Shown: positions 11,901 to 21,806, numbered from the stretch's first letter. The stretch is 64,000 nt of DNA from Liolophura sinensis (GCF_032854445.1 NC_088298.1:12823504-12887503); one strand, 5' to 3'. The notes: generated by a model from the sequence alone, not told the origin. Program-made: numbers and translations.

Positions 11901-14900
11901 CTCACCCAGTGATTGACTGGATCTTTTCAGTGATTGATTCGATCTATTCAGTGATTGACTGGATTTTTTTTAATGATTGATTGAATCTTTTTAGTGATTG
12001 ATTGGATCTATTCAGTTATAGACTGGATCTGTTCAGTGATTGACTGGATCTGTTCAGTGATTGACTGGATCTGTTCAGTGATTGATTGGATCTATTCAGT
12101 GATTGACTGGATCTGTTCAGTGATTGACTGGATCTATTCAGTGATTGACTGGATCTGTTCAGTGATTGGCTGGATCTATTCAGTGATTGACTAGATCTGT
12201 TCAATGATTGACTGGATCTGTTCAGTGATTGACTGGATCTTTTCAGTGATTGACTAGATCTGTTCAGTGATTGACTGGATCTGTTCAGTGATTGACTGGA
12301 TCTTTTCAGTGATTGATTGGATCTATTCAGTGATTGACTGGATCTGTTCAGTGATTGACTGGATCTATTCAGTGATTGACTGGATCTGTTCAGTGATTGA
12401 CTGGATCTATTCAGTGATTGACTAGATCTGTTCAGTGATTGACTGGATCTGTTCAGTGATTGACTGGATCTTTTCAGTGATTGACTAGATCTGTTCAGTG
12501 ATTGACTGGATCTGTTCAGTGATTGACTGGATCTTTTCAGTGATTGACTGGATCTATTCAGTGATTGACTGGATTTTTTTTAGTGATTGATTGGATCTTT
12601 TCAGTGATTGACTGGATCTATTCAGTGATTGACTGGATTTTTTTTAGTGATTGATTGGATCTTTTCAGTGATTGATTGGATCTATTCAGTGATTGACTGG
12701 ATTTTTTTTAGTGATTGATTGGATCTTTTCAGTGATTGATTGGTTCTATTCAATGATTGACTGGATTTTTTTTAGTGATTGATTGGATCTGTTCAGTGAT
12801 TGACTGGATCTATTCAGTGATTGACTAGATCTGTTCAGTGATTGACTGGATCTGTTCAGTGATTGACTGGATCTATTCAGTGATTGACTAGATCTGTTCA
12901 GTGATTGACTGGATCTGTTCAGTGATTGACTGGATCTTTTCAGTGATTGACTAGATCTGTTCAGTGATTGACTGGATCTGTTCAGTGATTGACTGGATCT
13001 TTTCAGTGATTGACTGGATCTATTCAGTGATTGACTGGATTTTTTTTAGTGATTGATTGGATCTTTTCAGTGATTGATTGGATCTATTCAGTGATTGACT
13101 GGATTTTTTTTAGTGATTGATTGGATCTTTTCAGTGATTGATTGGTTCTATTCAGTGATTGACTGGATTTTTTTTAGTGATTGATTGGATCTTTTCAGTG
13201 ATTGATTGGATCTATTCAGTGATTGACTGGATTTTTTTTAGTGATTGATTGGATCTTTTCAGTGATTGATTGGTTCTATTCAGTGATTGACTGGATTTTT
13301 TTTAGTGATTGATTGGATCTTTTCAGTGATTGATTGGATCTATTCAGTGATTGACTGGATTTTTTTTAGTGATTGATTGGATCTTTTCAGTGATTGATTG
13401 GTTCTATTCAGTGATTGACTGGATTTTTTTAGCGATTGATTGGATCTTTTCAGTGATTGATTGGTTCTATTCAGTGATTGACTGGATTTTTTTTAGTGAT
13501 TGATTGGATCTTTTCAGTGATTGATTGGATCTATTCATTGATTGACTGGATCTGTTCAGTGATTGACTGGATCTGTTCAGTGATTGACTGGATCTATTTC
13601 ATGTGTTTCCTGGCAGCTGCTTGTTTGTTGGATTCTTTTTTTCAAAACACTGATAAATTACAAATTGTGATGTAATGTTATGTAACTATCATTGTGAAAA
13701 CCCATTCATTACTTAGCAATAGCAAATTCTCCCATTCATTACCATATTGCCTTCTGGTTCAAGTACAGTATGCATACAATATATGAAAACTTCTATTTGC
13801 CAGGACCCAGCCTATAACACAGGTAAATTTGGGGAGGTAAAAGAGCTGATTTTGGGAATGCTGGAAACATATAATTATGAAGAGGTGAGTTTTTGTTCAG
13901 TTTTAAAATAGTCTAGTAGCCGTTCATATCAGGCTTCTTTCCACTGACTGAGGGGATCAAATACTGTCTTAATGAACATGAGCTTTCAATGGCCTTCAAC
14001 TTGTTTCCTGGGGAGAAATCATCACTCATTGAAATCGTCTTAAATGGTAGCTTTTTGTCAGCATTTTTAAAGGCAGTTTTGTGACATCTTAGACATGTTC
14101 TGAAATGTCCTGTTGGTTTTGGAAAAGTTAAATCTAAGCACCTAGTCTAACATGTGTTATACACTGTGAATCCCTTGAGTTATGTCCTGTAGCGATTGTG
14201 GAATAGTAAAATGTCATGCTCCAGTGAATGTCATCAAAAAGCTATCTGCTGTAGGTACTGGGACAGTCCAAAACTTGCTCAATGCTGTGTACAAGTAAAA
14301 TGGGGCTTACATAGTTATTACCTGGCTGTTAATAATTAGGTGTGTGTTAGAATAAATTGTGGGTGGGGTGAGGAATGTGGATAAACCTGGAATTGATCGT
14401 GTCCTTTACCTCTTGCACAGACATTAATGACGACCTGCAAAAATCTTATGTATCATGACCTTCACCTGCATTTGAGTCACCTGACTGCGGTTGCTGGGCG
14501 GAGCTATATTGCTCGACAACAACAATGCAATATGTGCTCCAAACATTACAGTGGCATCTTGGAATCGGAAGCCATTATTGTGTTCAGGTATGTGTAGTGC
14601 TTCGTAAGCTACATTTGTATGACGTGTTTGAATGAATGAATGAATGAATGAATGAATGAATGAAACCTTTGTTTAATGAGGGTAATGCCATCAGGGTGAA
14701 CAGTTTACTCTTCCCAGGGGACAGCTATAACAATAGGAGTCAATAATACATGGCTGCATACACGTACTTCGGGGCCTCTGTACCTAAGGAGGTTAGCACA
14801 CCGGCATGACCCAGGAGCATGCCAACAAAGCTGTCACTGTGAATTCAAGTACATGCGAAGATGTGTCTGCAACCTGTGGATGGTCGTGGGTTTCTTCTGG

Positions 14901-17900
14901 GCTCTGACCGGTTTCCTCCCACCATAACGCTGGCCACCGTCATATGAGTGAGGTATTCTTGAGTACCGCGTAAAACACCAATGAAATAAATAGATACAGG
15001 TACATCAGCTGAAAAATACTCTACTGGGAAGAAATTGCAAGGAGCATGTTTGTTACAATGTAAAATAATTCTAACTACATTTTTTTTTAACCTCAGATAA
15101 TCTATCAGTAAGTGACTGCATGTATGTATACATTTGCATGACTGAATCCAACTCAACCTGGTTTGGCTGTTGGGAAGCTATTTGATGCATGGAATGTAGT
15201 GTGTAAGTTTTGGAAGCCAAGCACATGAAATCAGTGACAAGATATTTATTTGATAAAAGACTCATGTGCTTTCTTGGATTTGGCTTAACATTGTGGATTG
15301 ATATTGGATACTGTGCATTGAAAAACTCAGACAGTAAGCAATTTCTGCAATTCCAAATTTTCTAGGTGTGGCCATAGTTACCATACCAACTGTCTCCAAA
15401 GTGTGGGGTCAGTTCACTTGGTAGAGGGGGAGGAGGTGTGGGTGTGTTACTTGTGCAGTAACATGAAAAGAGGACGTCTTCACAGCACAAGGTTTCACAG
15501 GGCCTTGTTAACCCCCTCAGGTTCACAATCCATTCCAAGAACAGACACAAATAACCAGTCAAAGGAGGTAAGTATAAAGTGATGTCACAATCTTGAGGGA
15601 ATCACTGTGATGAGTTTGGTGAGCAAGTTATCAGCCATGATGCTTGTCAAACAATCGTGTAGATAGTAGGTGATAGAATTTAGTTTTCATCAGGCATTCT
15701 GAAACTGTAAAATGTATACATGTAGGTTCAAAAGCCTAATAAAAAAATATGGAACATTCCAAGATATCCATCTTAATCTCAGTTCCAAGTAATAAAACCT
15801 GTTCCTTGCTTTCGACCCAATTAAAATGTATATGGAGATTAACTGCATATTCGTGCAACTGTAATATAAATAGAAAACTGTGTTTGTGTTAAAGGATACC
15901 AAGTTAATGAAAAAACGTCATAAATCATCACCAATTTTGTACATGTGCAAAAATTTTGGTTTAATAACTTTTAGGGGTAGTGAAAAAAAGTGTGGAAAAC
16001 TTTGGGTTGGGCAAACAGATATACTAAGGACATGTGCAAAGTTTCAATTAAGATTCTTAAATGATAGCGTGCAATGGTAAAAAACTGTGGGTGGGACGAA
16101 CAGAGAGACAGAAGAGGTTATAACCTCATCTCCTGAATTACACGTACCTCTGACATTAAACCTTGGCTTAATATGAACAGAGGTGTAAACATTTGACTTC
16201 AGGAAACGTCACATTGCAAACACACATTCCATTGATGTTATGTTCAGAGATTTGCTGGCAGATATTAGGAAGTTAGGAGGAAAACTCATTTGGTGTGTAA
16301 TCAGTTGGTTTGATGTCTTGATAGTGCCAGAATTCATGAAGATTCCATTTTGATTTGTGATACTCCAATGCTTGAATGAAGAGCTGGCTGTTTCTTAAAA
16401 AAAAAAAGACTTGTAAGACTCTGTCTATGTATAACAAGAATCACAGTAGAAAACGTATGCCTCTTTACAGTATAATGTGCTGTTGGATCCACTCGGTGAA
16501 TATATAGAGCATAAGCGTAACTGTGTAAGTTGAGGCTGTGATTTTGGCAAACCTGTGCCTACATGTAAGTTTAAACTATCAAACCTAAATGTATACCTTG
16601 TATCTTTGGATATAGTCAGTAGAACGTATTCTGTGAATATATTTCAATAAAATTTTGATATTATCCTTTTCGGAAATGGAGATACAAGGAAATATCCATT
16701 CACTACAGAGATATTATACTGAGACTACCTTATATGTGTACAGTGGATTATTCTGTTATTCATATGATGTAGACCAAACACGATTCTCGTCTTCTCAGAA
16801 TCTTCTCTTCTGTTTGTAGTTTTCCATTGACCCTCAAGCCATTGAAGCTTTTGAGAACTTCAGACGCAGCATGAAGACACCGTCTAGGGTAAGAAGGCCC
16901 TTTAAGGTCATGCACTTTATTTTGATACCAGAACTTGGACAATTCCTATCTGACTCGCAATAGGCTCCCAGGGCTACCAAAAATGAGTCAAAGTAAATCA
17001 TGGTAGTTTTCGGAAACCTTGCTTTGAGAATGTTTTCTGTGTTTAATGGAAGGTTAACGGTTTCAAAACTCTGGAAAAGGTGGCTCTTCAGCAATAAACG
17101 GATAGTTCCAATTCTAGCAAAGCAAACTGTGCATGTAGCGTGACGTACTTCATTCAAATTATACGGGAGGCTGGTGACAGATATTTCTCACTAAAATGTA
17201 ATTGTAGCTGAAATACATTTGCAGACATACTTATTGCATAACGGGGGCTCTGAGCAGACAAGCATTCACCACATAATGGTGTGGTGACTTCCACGTACCG
17301 GTAACCTGAACGGTCGGTTACTCTTTGAATTGAGGCCGGCAGTGTAGGCTACATTGTACATATTTAACTTGTTTAACTTGGCCATGCATTGAAACACTGT
17401 TTGGAATTTACATGATTGAAAGTCATTGCCTGATTCGATATTTTCTCTGGTTTAACTCATGGGTATCATGAGGGACATCGAAAGATCTGCACATGCACCT
17501 AGGGTCCGTGATGTAGCCACACGTGGCGAAGGTTAGTGATCAGGGCTGCCCTGCAGGGTAATGAAATGGGCAGGAAACCTTATAATCACCCACTTCTGTC
17601 ACCTTGCCACCAACTCAGATCGTGCTGAAGTAAATGACAGTAACGTACGTGCAAAACTTTAGGTCATTTACCGTACCGTAAATTACCTAATTCATGATAT
17701 CAGTACTTTTTGTATTACCAAATTCATGATATCAGTTCTTTTTGTATTACCAAATTCATGATATCAGTACTTTTTGTCTTACCAAATTCATGATATCAAT
17801 ACTTTTTGTGTTATCAAATTCATGATATCAGTACTTTTTGTGTTGAGCTGAAGTTTCTTTGCTACCAAATCTAACTTTAGGTTTAAAGGATTTATTGTTA

Positions 17901-20900
17901 TTTACCAAAAAAGTTTCAACTTCGAAAGTCTTCGAATGTTCTAGTAAATTATAAAGCACATTGTTTCTACTCTTTGATAGATTTGATGATGTGCCTGTAA
18001 AACGTATTTAATAGTTTAGGAGAAAAGTTTAGGTATTAATTAGGATGTTGCTATTAAACGAACATGGAGAAAGAGTATTAGCCCCTGTAACACCTGGAGT
18101 GGATGTATTTATTAATGGAGGCTAGAAATGTTTGTGTAAGCTATAGGGAGTTTTTATACCTCTCTCAAGAATTAATCACCCTGTCCGTCTGCCTTTTCTT
18201 TAGGTATTTATTTATTTGATTGGTGTTTTGCGCCGTACTCAAGAATATTTGACTTGTACGACGGGGGCCAGCGGTATGGTGGGGGGGAAACCGGGCCCAG
18301 GGGAAACCCACGGCCATCTGCAGATTGCGTCTGTCTATTATTAGACACAATTTTGTACATGCATCTCCTTCTGTATCGATTTCGATGAAACTTGCCATGC
18401 ATCGTGCCTATAATCTGAACATGTGCATGCTTACGTTTAATGGCAATCAAGTAATTATTGCGAAGTAATGGCAGTCATGTAATTATTGTCATAATTGCCT
18501 CTATTTACATTCAGCAACCTTATGCTCGGTTTCCTCCTAGCATAATGGTGGCCGCCATCATATAAGTGAAATATTCTTGAGTACCGCGTAAAACACCAAT
18601 CAAATAAATAAATAAATTAACTTGTCCATACGCAAGTTGAACTACAGTCGGATGATTATTTCATAATTACTCCCGTTCAGGCAGACATGGGAATTTTCCT
18701 CTAGTTGGTTGATTTCAGATTTCCTGTTTAAAATTAAAAAAAAACACAGCTGATTTTGTGGGAACAGGTGATTACCAATGTAATTTGGAGGTAGGTTGAG
18801 GTATTTTCAGACTTTTTTTTTTTCTGACCCTCATTTCACATGCCTGCGTTCAGACATTTAGTGCAGTGAATGAGTTTTCATGTACACAGTATTCTATGCT
18901 AATTACTACATTTCTCCATTCAAATTCTGTATATCAGTAGTGCACTCATTGCTCACCACCAATGGCCAACGAAACAATCTGTATGAAACGAAACTAAGCA
19001 ACCTGTCAGACATGATGTCCTGTCATTTCTTTTAAGGTTTTTTTAGTTTTCTTTCTTTTATTTCTGGAAATGTCGGGGGATGAAAGAGGGTTATTTCAGA
19101 CATCCGGATTCTAGGTAGAACTAGAAATAGAATAATCAGTTTACACAACTTGCTTTATTATTATATTTTTTTTATTTATTACTTTTATTTTTTTTATTTA
19201 CTTTTTTTTTTAATACTTAGCCCCTGATTTACTAGCATCCTCGAATCATTGGCAATAAAAAAAAATGAAAATAAATTCATCAACAATGTGGGGTCTGATC
19301 CGGCATTGTACAGTAAATTTTCCCCACGCTCCTTTCTTGTGGAATTTTGGTGACATCGTGGGAGTATATATGGAAGGAGGAACAACTCGTCCAATCAGCC
19401 CAGCTATAAGGCCAGACATACCCGCTGTGCCTTTCCACTAGGAATGAACCCTCCCACGGTCAGGCCGATTTTGATGTTCAATGTATGGTACCGCGCCTCA
19501 CGGAGCGGGGCTTGGGGTGCACTGCCGCAAAGGGATCCCATCCTGCGCATTCCATTTGAGTAAAAAGCGTCAACTTCAAATTCTGTGCACAACAAAGATC
19601 GATTAAGGTCATATTTGTGCGTCAAAGTGGGCATGATGATTGAAGATTGAGAAAATTGCCCATTTGAAATACGTGAGCATTTTCAAGAACATCCCAAAAT
19701 TGGTCTGTTTGAGTTCCATAAACTCACATTTCGGCACAACATGTTGCAAGTTAGGGTCCCATTAGTGGTTTCTTACCAAGTTTGATTTTTGTAAATACTA
19801 CATTCCTATATTTTTTGAAAATCACTGCTGGTCGACATAGGTGGGCATGCGCATTCCCCACTGATTTCAAAAGAAATAACGCACTGAAGAGGATTACCGG
19901 CTGTGAATACACGCCTCTGCTGAACCTTTTATTAGCTTCCAGGTAATGTTTTTCTATAACCCGTGAACCACTGCTTTTGAAGACATTGCAAGGACAGCAT
20001 AGTCTATCGTGTACCATGGAGGCAGGGGTTAATAAACTTTGATGCATTGAAATGAAATATGGGCAAATCTGTTGTGAGCAAGCGACGCACAACTGGGTGC
20101 ATTCTGAGTACCTTCCATTCCAGGTCTCAAAAGCTGCCCTAGCCTCTAGATCGCATGAGTGAAGACCCGCCACAAGGTAGACAGGCTTATCCACTGTTAA
20201 AACAAAACCTAAGCTCTGCTCTGTCGGTGTCGTACATTGAACACTTTGAAGATCCGGAGTTGTTCCTCCTTCTGTGTATACCTCGATGATGATAATAAGC
20301 AGTGAAGTATGCTCGTGTGGTCGGTCATTTTTTCAGTCTGTTCATTGAAAACCACCTGCCATCTACCAATAGGATATCCATATCTTGGAAAAGTTTCTCG
20401 CCAAGGGTCCGTGGTTTTTTGTGCGCACTTTTGTTCCCACCAGTCATGATAGTAACTGCCGTGGTATAAGTGAAAAATTCTTGAGTATGGTATTATGGAT
20501 AATAAGCCTCTAGATAAATAGGTAGGTAAATACATAGAAAAAGTTATCAAAACTAGAAGTTTATGTACTGAGAGATGCCTTGTTGGTGGAGGGCACTGTT
20601 CGAGAATTACCCTCGGATATTCTCACTTACACAAGCAGTTTGTACGCGAAAGCGGAGATTGTGACTGTCGTTTGAACTACTTGAAGTATTTGTATCTTAA
20701 GTACTTGAAAATACTCGAAAAGTCCTTGAATTTTTTTTCAAGGACCAGGTAATAATCATGTTTTTGGCGATAATAAGTGAGATGTTCTATGTTTCAGTTG
20801 GCAATTTTAATGGAATTGTCCAAGTCTGGAGCTGGAACGAAACTGGGACATTCCAGGACACCTACAAGCATTCTTCAGAACGAACGATTCCAGCTTCGCT

Positions 20901-20929
20901 TGGCCCCACCGCCTCTAGAATCATCATGA
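2660..20929 (+). CDS. VPS8: VPS8 homologue, C-terminal 486 residues in 13 exons (gene-level entry)
   Basis: VPS8 is a core subunit of CORVET, the Rab5-effector tether used in early-endosome fusion. Joining 13 GT-AG exons (2660-2757, 3059-3198, 4181-4337, 5306-5395, 8234-8297, 9039-9136, 10267-10348, 11352-11434, 13804-13884, 14421-14587, 15366-15567, 16820-16888, 20798-20929) gives 1,463 nt: a 2-nt carry-in, 486 codons and a stop. Every junction phase fits. The helical repeat region spans about residues 1-320. A RING-H2 finger follows with ligands C333, C336, C354, H356, H359, C362, C380 and C383. The tail ends in RLAPPPLESS. Known VPS8 proteins are about 1,400 residues, so about two thirds lies upstream of the window or in the gap. 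Assignment rests on recognised family text and the C-terminal RING; VPS41 and VPS11/18 also carry RING-type ends but match the helical part less well. Confidence 0.9.
2930..2964. repeat. (TA)n microsatellite
   Basis: An alternating TA run of about 35 bp inside the VPS8 intron between 2757 and 3059. Confidence 0.95.
3059..3198 (+). CDS. VPS8: VPS8 exon b (residues 33-79)
   Basis: Acceptor ttttttctgttttcaag, donor gtaaga. Codes ELVEIDCKQAAQMVI through KLQFQFLQGVILYK, the last Lys codon being split (AA|A) with the next exon. The 'amphipathic helix then LQFQFLxG' pattern is a typical VPS8/VPS41-type clathrin-heavy-chain-like helical repeat. Confidence 0.92.
3600..3834 (-). mobile_element. SINE family A, diverged copy in VPS8 intron
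   Basis: Starts with the reversed (TTTA)n tail and ttgattgatgttttacg, runs through the aaaaccaggcagagccc core and ends near gtgagaggctcttgtgtcat, close to the tRNA-like head. Divergence from better copies (21807, 30316) is high, so it is old. Head box A is lost. Confidence 0.85.
4181..4337 (+). CDS. VPS8: VPS8 exon c (residues 80-131)
   Basis: Acceptor ttgcttccag, donor gtaaat. The first base completes Lys79. The frame then reads DTSGSAINTDRQISIDPEIY through EGYRLEQTLA. The pattern 'ELYIDLLCQFKPGDVANYVKM' is the best-recognised VPS8 stretch in this half of the protein. Confidence 0.94.
4971..5207 (+). mobile_element. SINE family A, diverged full-length copy
   Basis: Begins with a worn tRNA-like head (ctccatggcttagcggtc), passes through the ctcatgctggtttcctctc core and ends in an (AAAT)n tail. 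It lies in the intron before exon d, about 100 bp from the acceptor. Several parts of the body are degraded. Confidence 0.75.
5306..5395 (+). CDS. VPS8: VPS8 exon d (residues 132-161)
   Basis: Acceptor ttattttctttcag, donor gtaaat, 30 whole codons. Reads ICRRHKISDAMAFLLEKAGD then VQGAFSIILE, the classic clathrin-heavy-chain-repeat step in which one helix 'AxAFLLEKxGD' precedes the next. Confidence 0.94.
5480..8053 (+). repeat. 50-bp minisatellite in VPS8 intron
   Basis: About 51 copies of a 50-bp unit: acataatatc attagggctg, then tatataccct agttagttgt, then cacactgtgt. Each unit holds an imperfect inverted repeat (TAGGG...CCCTA). Marked variants recur at 13- and 14-unit spacing (tacactgtgt at 6511, 7161 and 7861), showing higher-order copying. 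The array fills almost all of the 2.8-kb intron between exons d and e. Confidence 0.97.
8234..8297 (+). CDS. VPS8: VPS8 exon e (residues 162-182)
   Basis: Acceptor ttttgttttccag, donor gtgagt. Codes NLQGKLKAVTEVLQDPSQSGK plus one base (G) that joins AC of the next exon to make Asp. It directly continues the helix of exon d. Confidence 0.88.
8298..9038 (+). other. VPS8 intron e-f, nothing notable
   Basis: AT-rich unique-looking sequence with no SINE core, array or ORF I can support. Confidence 0.5.
9039..9136 (+). CDS. VPS8: VPS8 exon f (residues 183-215)
   Basis: Acceptor gtggtttcag, donor gtaatt. After the split Asp codon it reads LTVELGEVQAVLLVIIQLCQ then RNSNKMDEAGRE. The hydrophobic helix followed by a charged turn leads straight into the LWFPLL motif of exon g. 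Confidence 0.92.
9373..10086 (+). repeat. 54-bp minisatellite in VPS8 intron
   Basis: About 13 copies of a 54-bp unit containing acatttggctgcctggtt, attaaacagtgctgccttg and acacattatacatgg. As 54 is a multiple of three, two frames stay open for over 200 codons (9411-10094 and 9425-10207), giving 18-residue peptide repeats. These are not genes. The array abuts a truncated family B SINE. Confidence 0.96.
10085..10255 (+). mobile_element. SINE family B, 5'-truncated, at a splice acceptor
   Basis: Matches the 3' half of the full copy at 22765-23092: ccttcggtaag, cagcactaaa, gtcctgcaacaaggaggcac, tatgactgaaaaatt, then acgacgttaaaccccaagc and a (CACT)n tail. The tail runs on as cactcactctctctttgcag, so SINE sequence supplies the pyrimidine-rich tract of the exon g acceptor at 10266. 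Confidence 0.93.
10267..10348 (+). CDS. VPS8: VPS8 exon g (residues 216-242)
   Basis: Codes ALWFPLLEAMMSPQRKIKD then VAEKRYVD plus one base of a split Glu codon. LWFPLL is a strongly conserved VPS8-type motif. The acceptor tract (cactctctctttgcag) comes from the adjoining SINE tail; the donor is gtaata. Confidence 0.94.
10349..11351 (+). other. VPS8 intron g-h, nothing notable
   Basis: About 1 kb of AT-rich sequence. I see no SINE core, array or supported ORF. Confidence 0.5.
11352..11434 (+). CDS. VPS8: VPS8 exon h (residues 243-270)
   Basis: Acceptor tttttacctccag, donor gtgagt. AA completes Glu243, then VKELTHHVLNSMMGYIALP followed by AILQKIMQ. This is an all-helical segment directly preceding the 'DPxYxxGKFGEVKxLILGML' step of the next exon. 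Confidence 0.92.
11845..11905 (+). mobile_element. SINE family A head only
   Basis: Reads ggctccgtggcttagtcggt, then tagcgtgctagcgcagcg and taatgacccggagcctctcacc, the tRNA-like 5' part with box A. The rest of the element is absent, and a 21-bp array starts at the break. Confidence 0.9.
11906..13606 (+). repeat. 21-bp minisatellite in VPS8 intron
   Basis: About 80 copies of a 21-22 bp unit (agtgattgactggatctgttc). Variants differ in the last bases (tattc, ttttc, or a T8 run). Blocks of variants repeat in the same order (for example the T8 variants from 12540 to 13490), a sign of multi-unit duplication. The period is a multiple of three, which creates spurious IDWICSV repeat ORFs on both strands. 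Confidence 0.97.
13804..13884 (+). CDS. VPS8: VPS8 exon i (residues 271-297)
   Basis: Acceptor tctatttgccag, donor gtgagt, 27 whole codons: DPAYNTGKFGEVKELILGML then ETYNYEE. This is a highly recognisable VPS8 segment just before the RING module. Confidence 0.95.
13885..14420 (+). other. VPS8 intron i-j, nothing notable
   Basis: Unique-looking sequence without repeats or a supported ORF. Confidence 0.5.
14421..14587 (+). CDS. VPS8: VPS8 exon j, first half of RING-H2 (residues 298-353)
   Basis: Acceptor cctcttgcacag, donor gtatgt. Starts TLMTTCKNLMYHDLH, continues through the linker helix, and enters the RING with C333-x2-C336 (QCNMC). Arg353 is split AG|G with the next exon, so the intron interrupts the zinc finger between the second and third ligands. 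Confidence 0.95.
14631..14664. repeat. (GAAT)n microsatellite
   Basis: About eight GAAT repeats in the VPS8 intron that splits the RING. Confidence 0.95.
14772..14995 (+). mobile_element. SINE family A copy in RING intron
   Basis: Head ggggcctctgtacctaagga, B-box-like gtgaattcaagta, core ggatggtcgtgggtttct, tail gcgtaaaacaccaatgaaat. Moderately diverged and full length. Confidence 0.88.
15366..15567 (+). CDS. VPS8: VPS8 exon k, second half of RING-H2 (residues 353-420)
   Basis: Acceptor attttctag, donor gtaagt. Supplies C354, H356, H359 and C362 (CGHSYHTNC) and the closing pair C380-x2-C383 (CYLC). The finger is thus C3H2C3. A polar, Ser/Thr-rich stretch follows to SKE. Confidence 0.95.
15568..16819 (+). 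other. VPS8 intron k-l
   Basis: No exon or known SINE. The stretch around 15,890-16,140 (fttgtacatgtgcaaa-type text, caaagtttcaattaaga) looks like an old dispersed repeat, but I cannot name it. Confidence 0.4.
16820..16888 (+). CDS. VPS8: VPS8 exon l (residues 421-443)
   Basis: Acceptor cttctgtttgtag, donor gtaaga, 23 whole codons: FSIDPQAIEAFENFRRSMK then TPSR. Reading past the donor meets a stop, but the phase-0 donor joins the distant final exon cleanly. Confidence 0.93.
16889..17687 (+). other. Start of the 3.9-kb final VPS8 intron
   Basis: Mostly unremarkable sequence. I see no supported ORF on either strand. Confidence 0.4.
17688..17845 (+). repeat. 32-bp short tandem repeat
   Basis: Five copies of aattcatgatatcagtact followed by ttttgtattacca in the last VPS8 intron. 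Each unit contains the palindromic core atgatatcat-like 'gatatc'. Confidence 0.93.
18203..18328 (-). mobile_element. SINE family A tail fragment (reverse)
   Basis: tatttatttatttgattggt, gttttgcgccgtactcaag and aaaccgggcccaggggaaac mark the 3' half in reverse. It breaks off at the ccatctgcagatt core. Confidence 0.9.
18524..18616 (+). mobile_element. SINE family A tail fragment (forward)
   Basis: cggtttcctcctagcataat through gcgtaaaacaccaatcaaat and (AAAT)n. With the reverse fragment at 18203 it forms an inverted pair about 200 bp apart. Confidence 0.9.
18617..19400 (+). other. Intronic AT-rich stretch
   Basis: Several T- and A-rich runs (18815, 19140-19215). No gene or classifiable repeat. 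Confidence 0.4.
19404..20194 (-). other. Minus-strand ORFs of unknown nature in last VPS8 intron
   Basis: Two adjacent reverse ORFs (19404-19634, 76 codons; 19751-20194, 147 codons) lie antisense within the final intron. The longer has eight Cys residues, including a CxxC (LCCPC) cluster, but no domain I recognise and no clear start context. They could be a decayed transposon or chance. I assign no function. Confidence 0.2.
20428..20530 (+). mobile_element. SINE family A tail, diverged
   Basis: ttttgttcccaccagtcat, ggtataagtgaaaaattctt and gagtatgg align with the family A 3' end (tttcctcccaccataatg, tataagtgaaatattcttg). It is an old fragment. Confidence 0.65.
20798..20929 (+). CDS. VPS8: VPS8 final exon (residues 444-486 and stop)
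   Basis: Acceptor gttctatgtttcag. Phase 0 reads LAILMELSKSGAGTKLGHSR, TPTSILQNERFQLRLAPP and PLESS, then TGA at 20927-20929. The closing 'SILQNExFQLxLAPPP' text is typical of animal VPS8 C-termini. The longer overlapping ORF in another frame (20758-21015) is a shadow. A possible ATTAAA poly(A) signal lies at 20967-20972, but it is weak evidence. Confidence 0.92.
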   Translation: MAILMELSKSGAGTKLGHSRTPTSILQNERFQLRLAPPPLESS

Positions 20930-21806
20930 AGACTGACGTATTGAGTGGCCGGTTAAGACATGGTGCATTAAAAATGATTATATATGTATCTGCAAACAGA
21001 CTAGAGAACCACTGATATAGTAAAGTACTTATTCTTGGCTGGTCGATGAATGTGATGTCACGGGTGGGGGCCATGTTTAAATAGGCACATGTACAGTATC
21101 ACTCAACCATGTTTTGATATTCGTCTCAGAGCTGGTAGACATTGTTCAGGTGTGATCAAAACTTTAATTGATTTGATGCAAATATTTAAAAAGGCTATAC
21201 CAGAACGGTAGATTTTTGGCAAAAAAAATATTAGCGCGCTTGTAAGCAAATTTTTGCCATTTTATAGCCCGAATAACGGGAGACAGTGGGAAGTTATCGC
21301 CCTTGTCGCCGGTAGGTGTCAGAGAGCTTAACTTGGCGTCGCGTTTACGTGTGGCAGCACTTTCGGTAGGAGTTGCGGTGTCTTTGCTGACGAGTTTTGT
21401 AGCTTTTATCGGTATCTTTGTTGGCAGTAAGCATGTCTGACTAAAAACGTATTAAGTGAGAGGTATGTTGTATATGTTGTAATTGTAACTTGTACTAGTT
21501 CAATTAAATTGTTCTCAACAATTTCTGATGTTCACGTGTCTCAAAGTCCAATCATTTAACTACAGAAATCCAGTTTGCGGAACGAAAGGGCCCTTTAAAT
21601 ATCTACATTAAGTAGCAGCACACGCCAATTTCTCTTGTGGATTGTAGAGAACAGGACTTGCATTACCACTCCTGCAAGTATAAATTGATTCCCGAGTCGA
21701 AATGGTGTTAACTTCTGCTATCCCTGGATGACTGTTTCGTCTTTTTTGTATTTGGATATTCAAATAGTCAAGGATAGCTCCCATTCACCCCTAAAGGATG
21801 CATCGG
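20930..21806 (+). other. Probable VPS8 3' UTR and downstream spacer
   Basis: No ORF or SINE core. ATTAAA motifs at 20967 and about 21505 could be cleavage signals. The 21,286-21,440 part is richer in G+C and looks like a dispersed element or another gene's UTR, but I cannot name it. Confidence 0.35.

Noticed and set aside
11994-12204. IDWICSV and NRSSQSL repeat ORFs on both strands
   Set aside because: Same artefact with a 21-bp unit, open on both strands, inside an intron.
20758-21015. 85-codon ORF over the last VPS8 exon
   Set aside because: It is in a different frame from the phase-0 exon that matches the VPS8 tail, and so a shadow.
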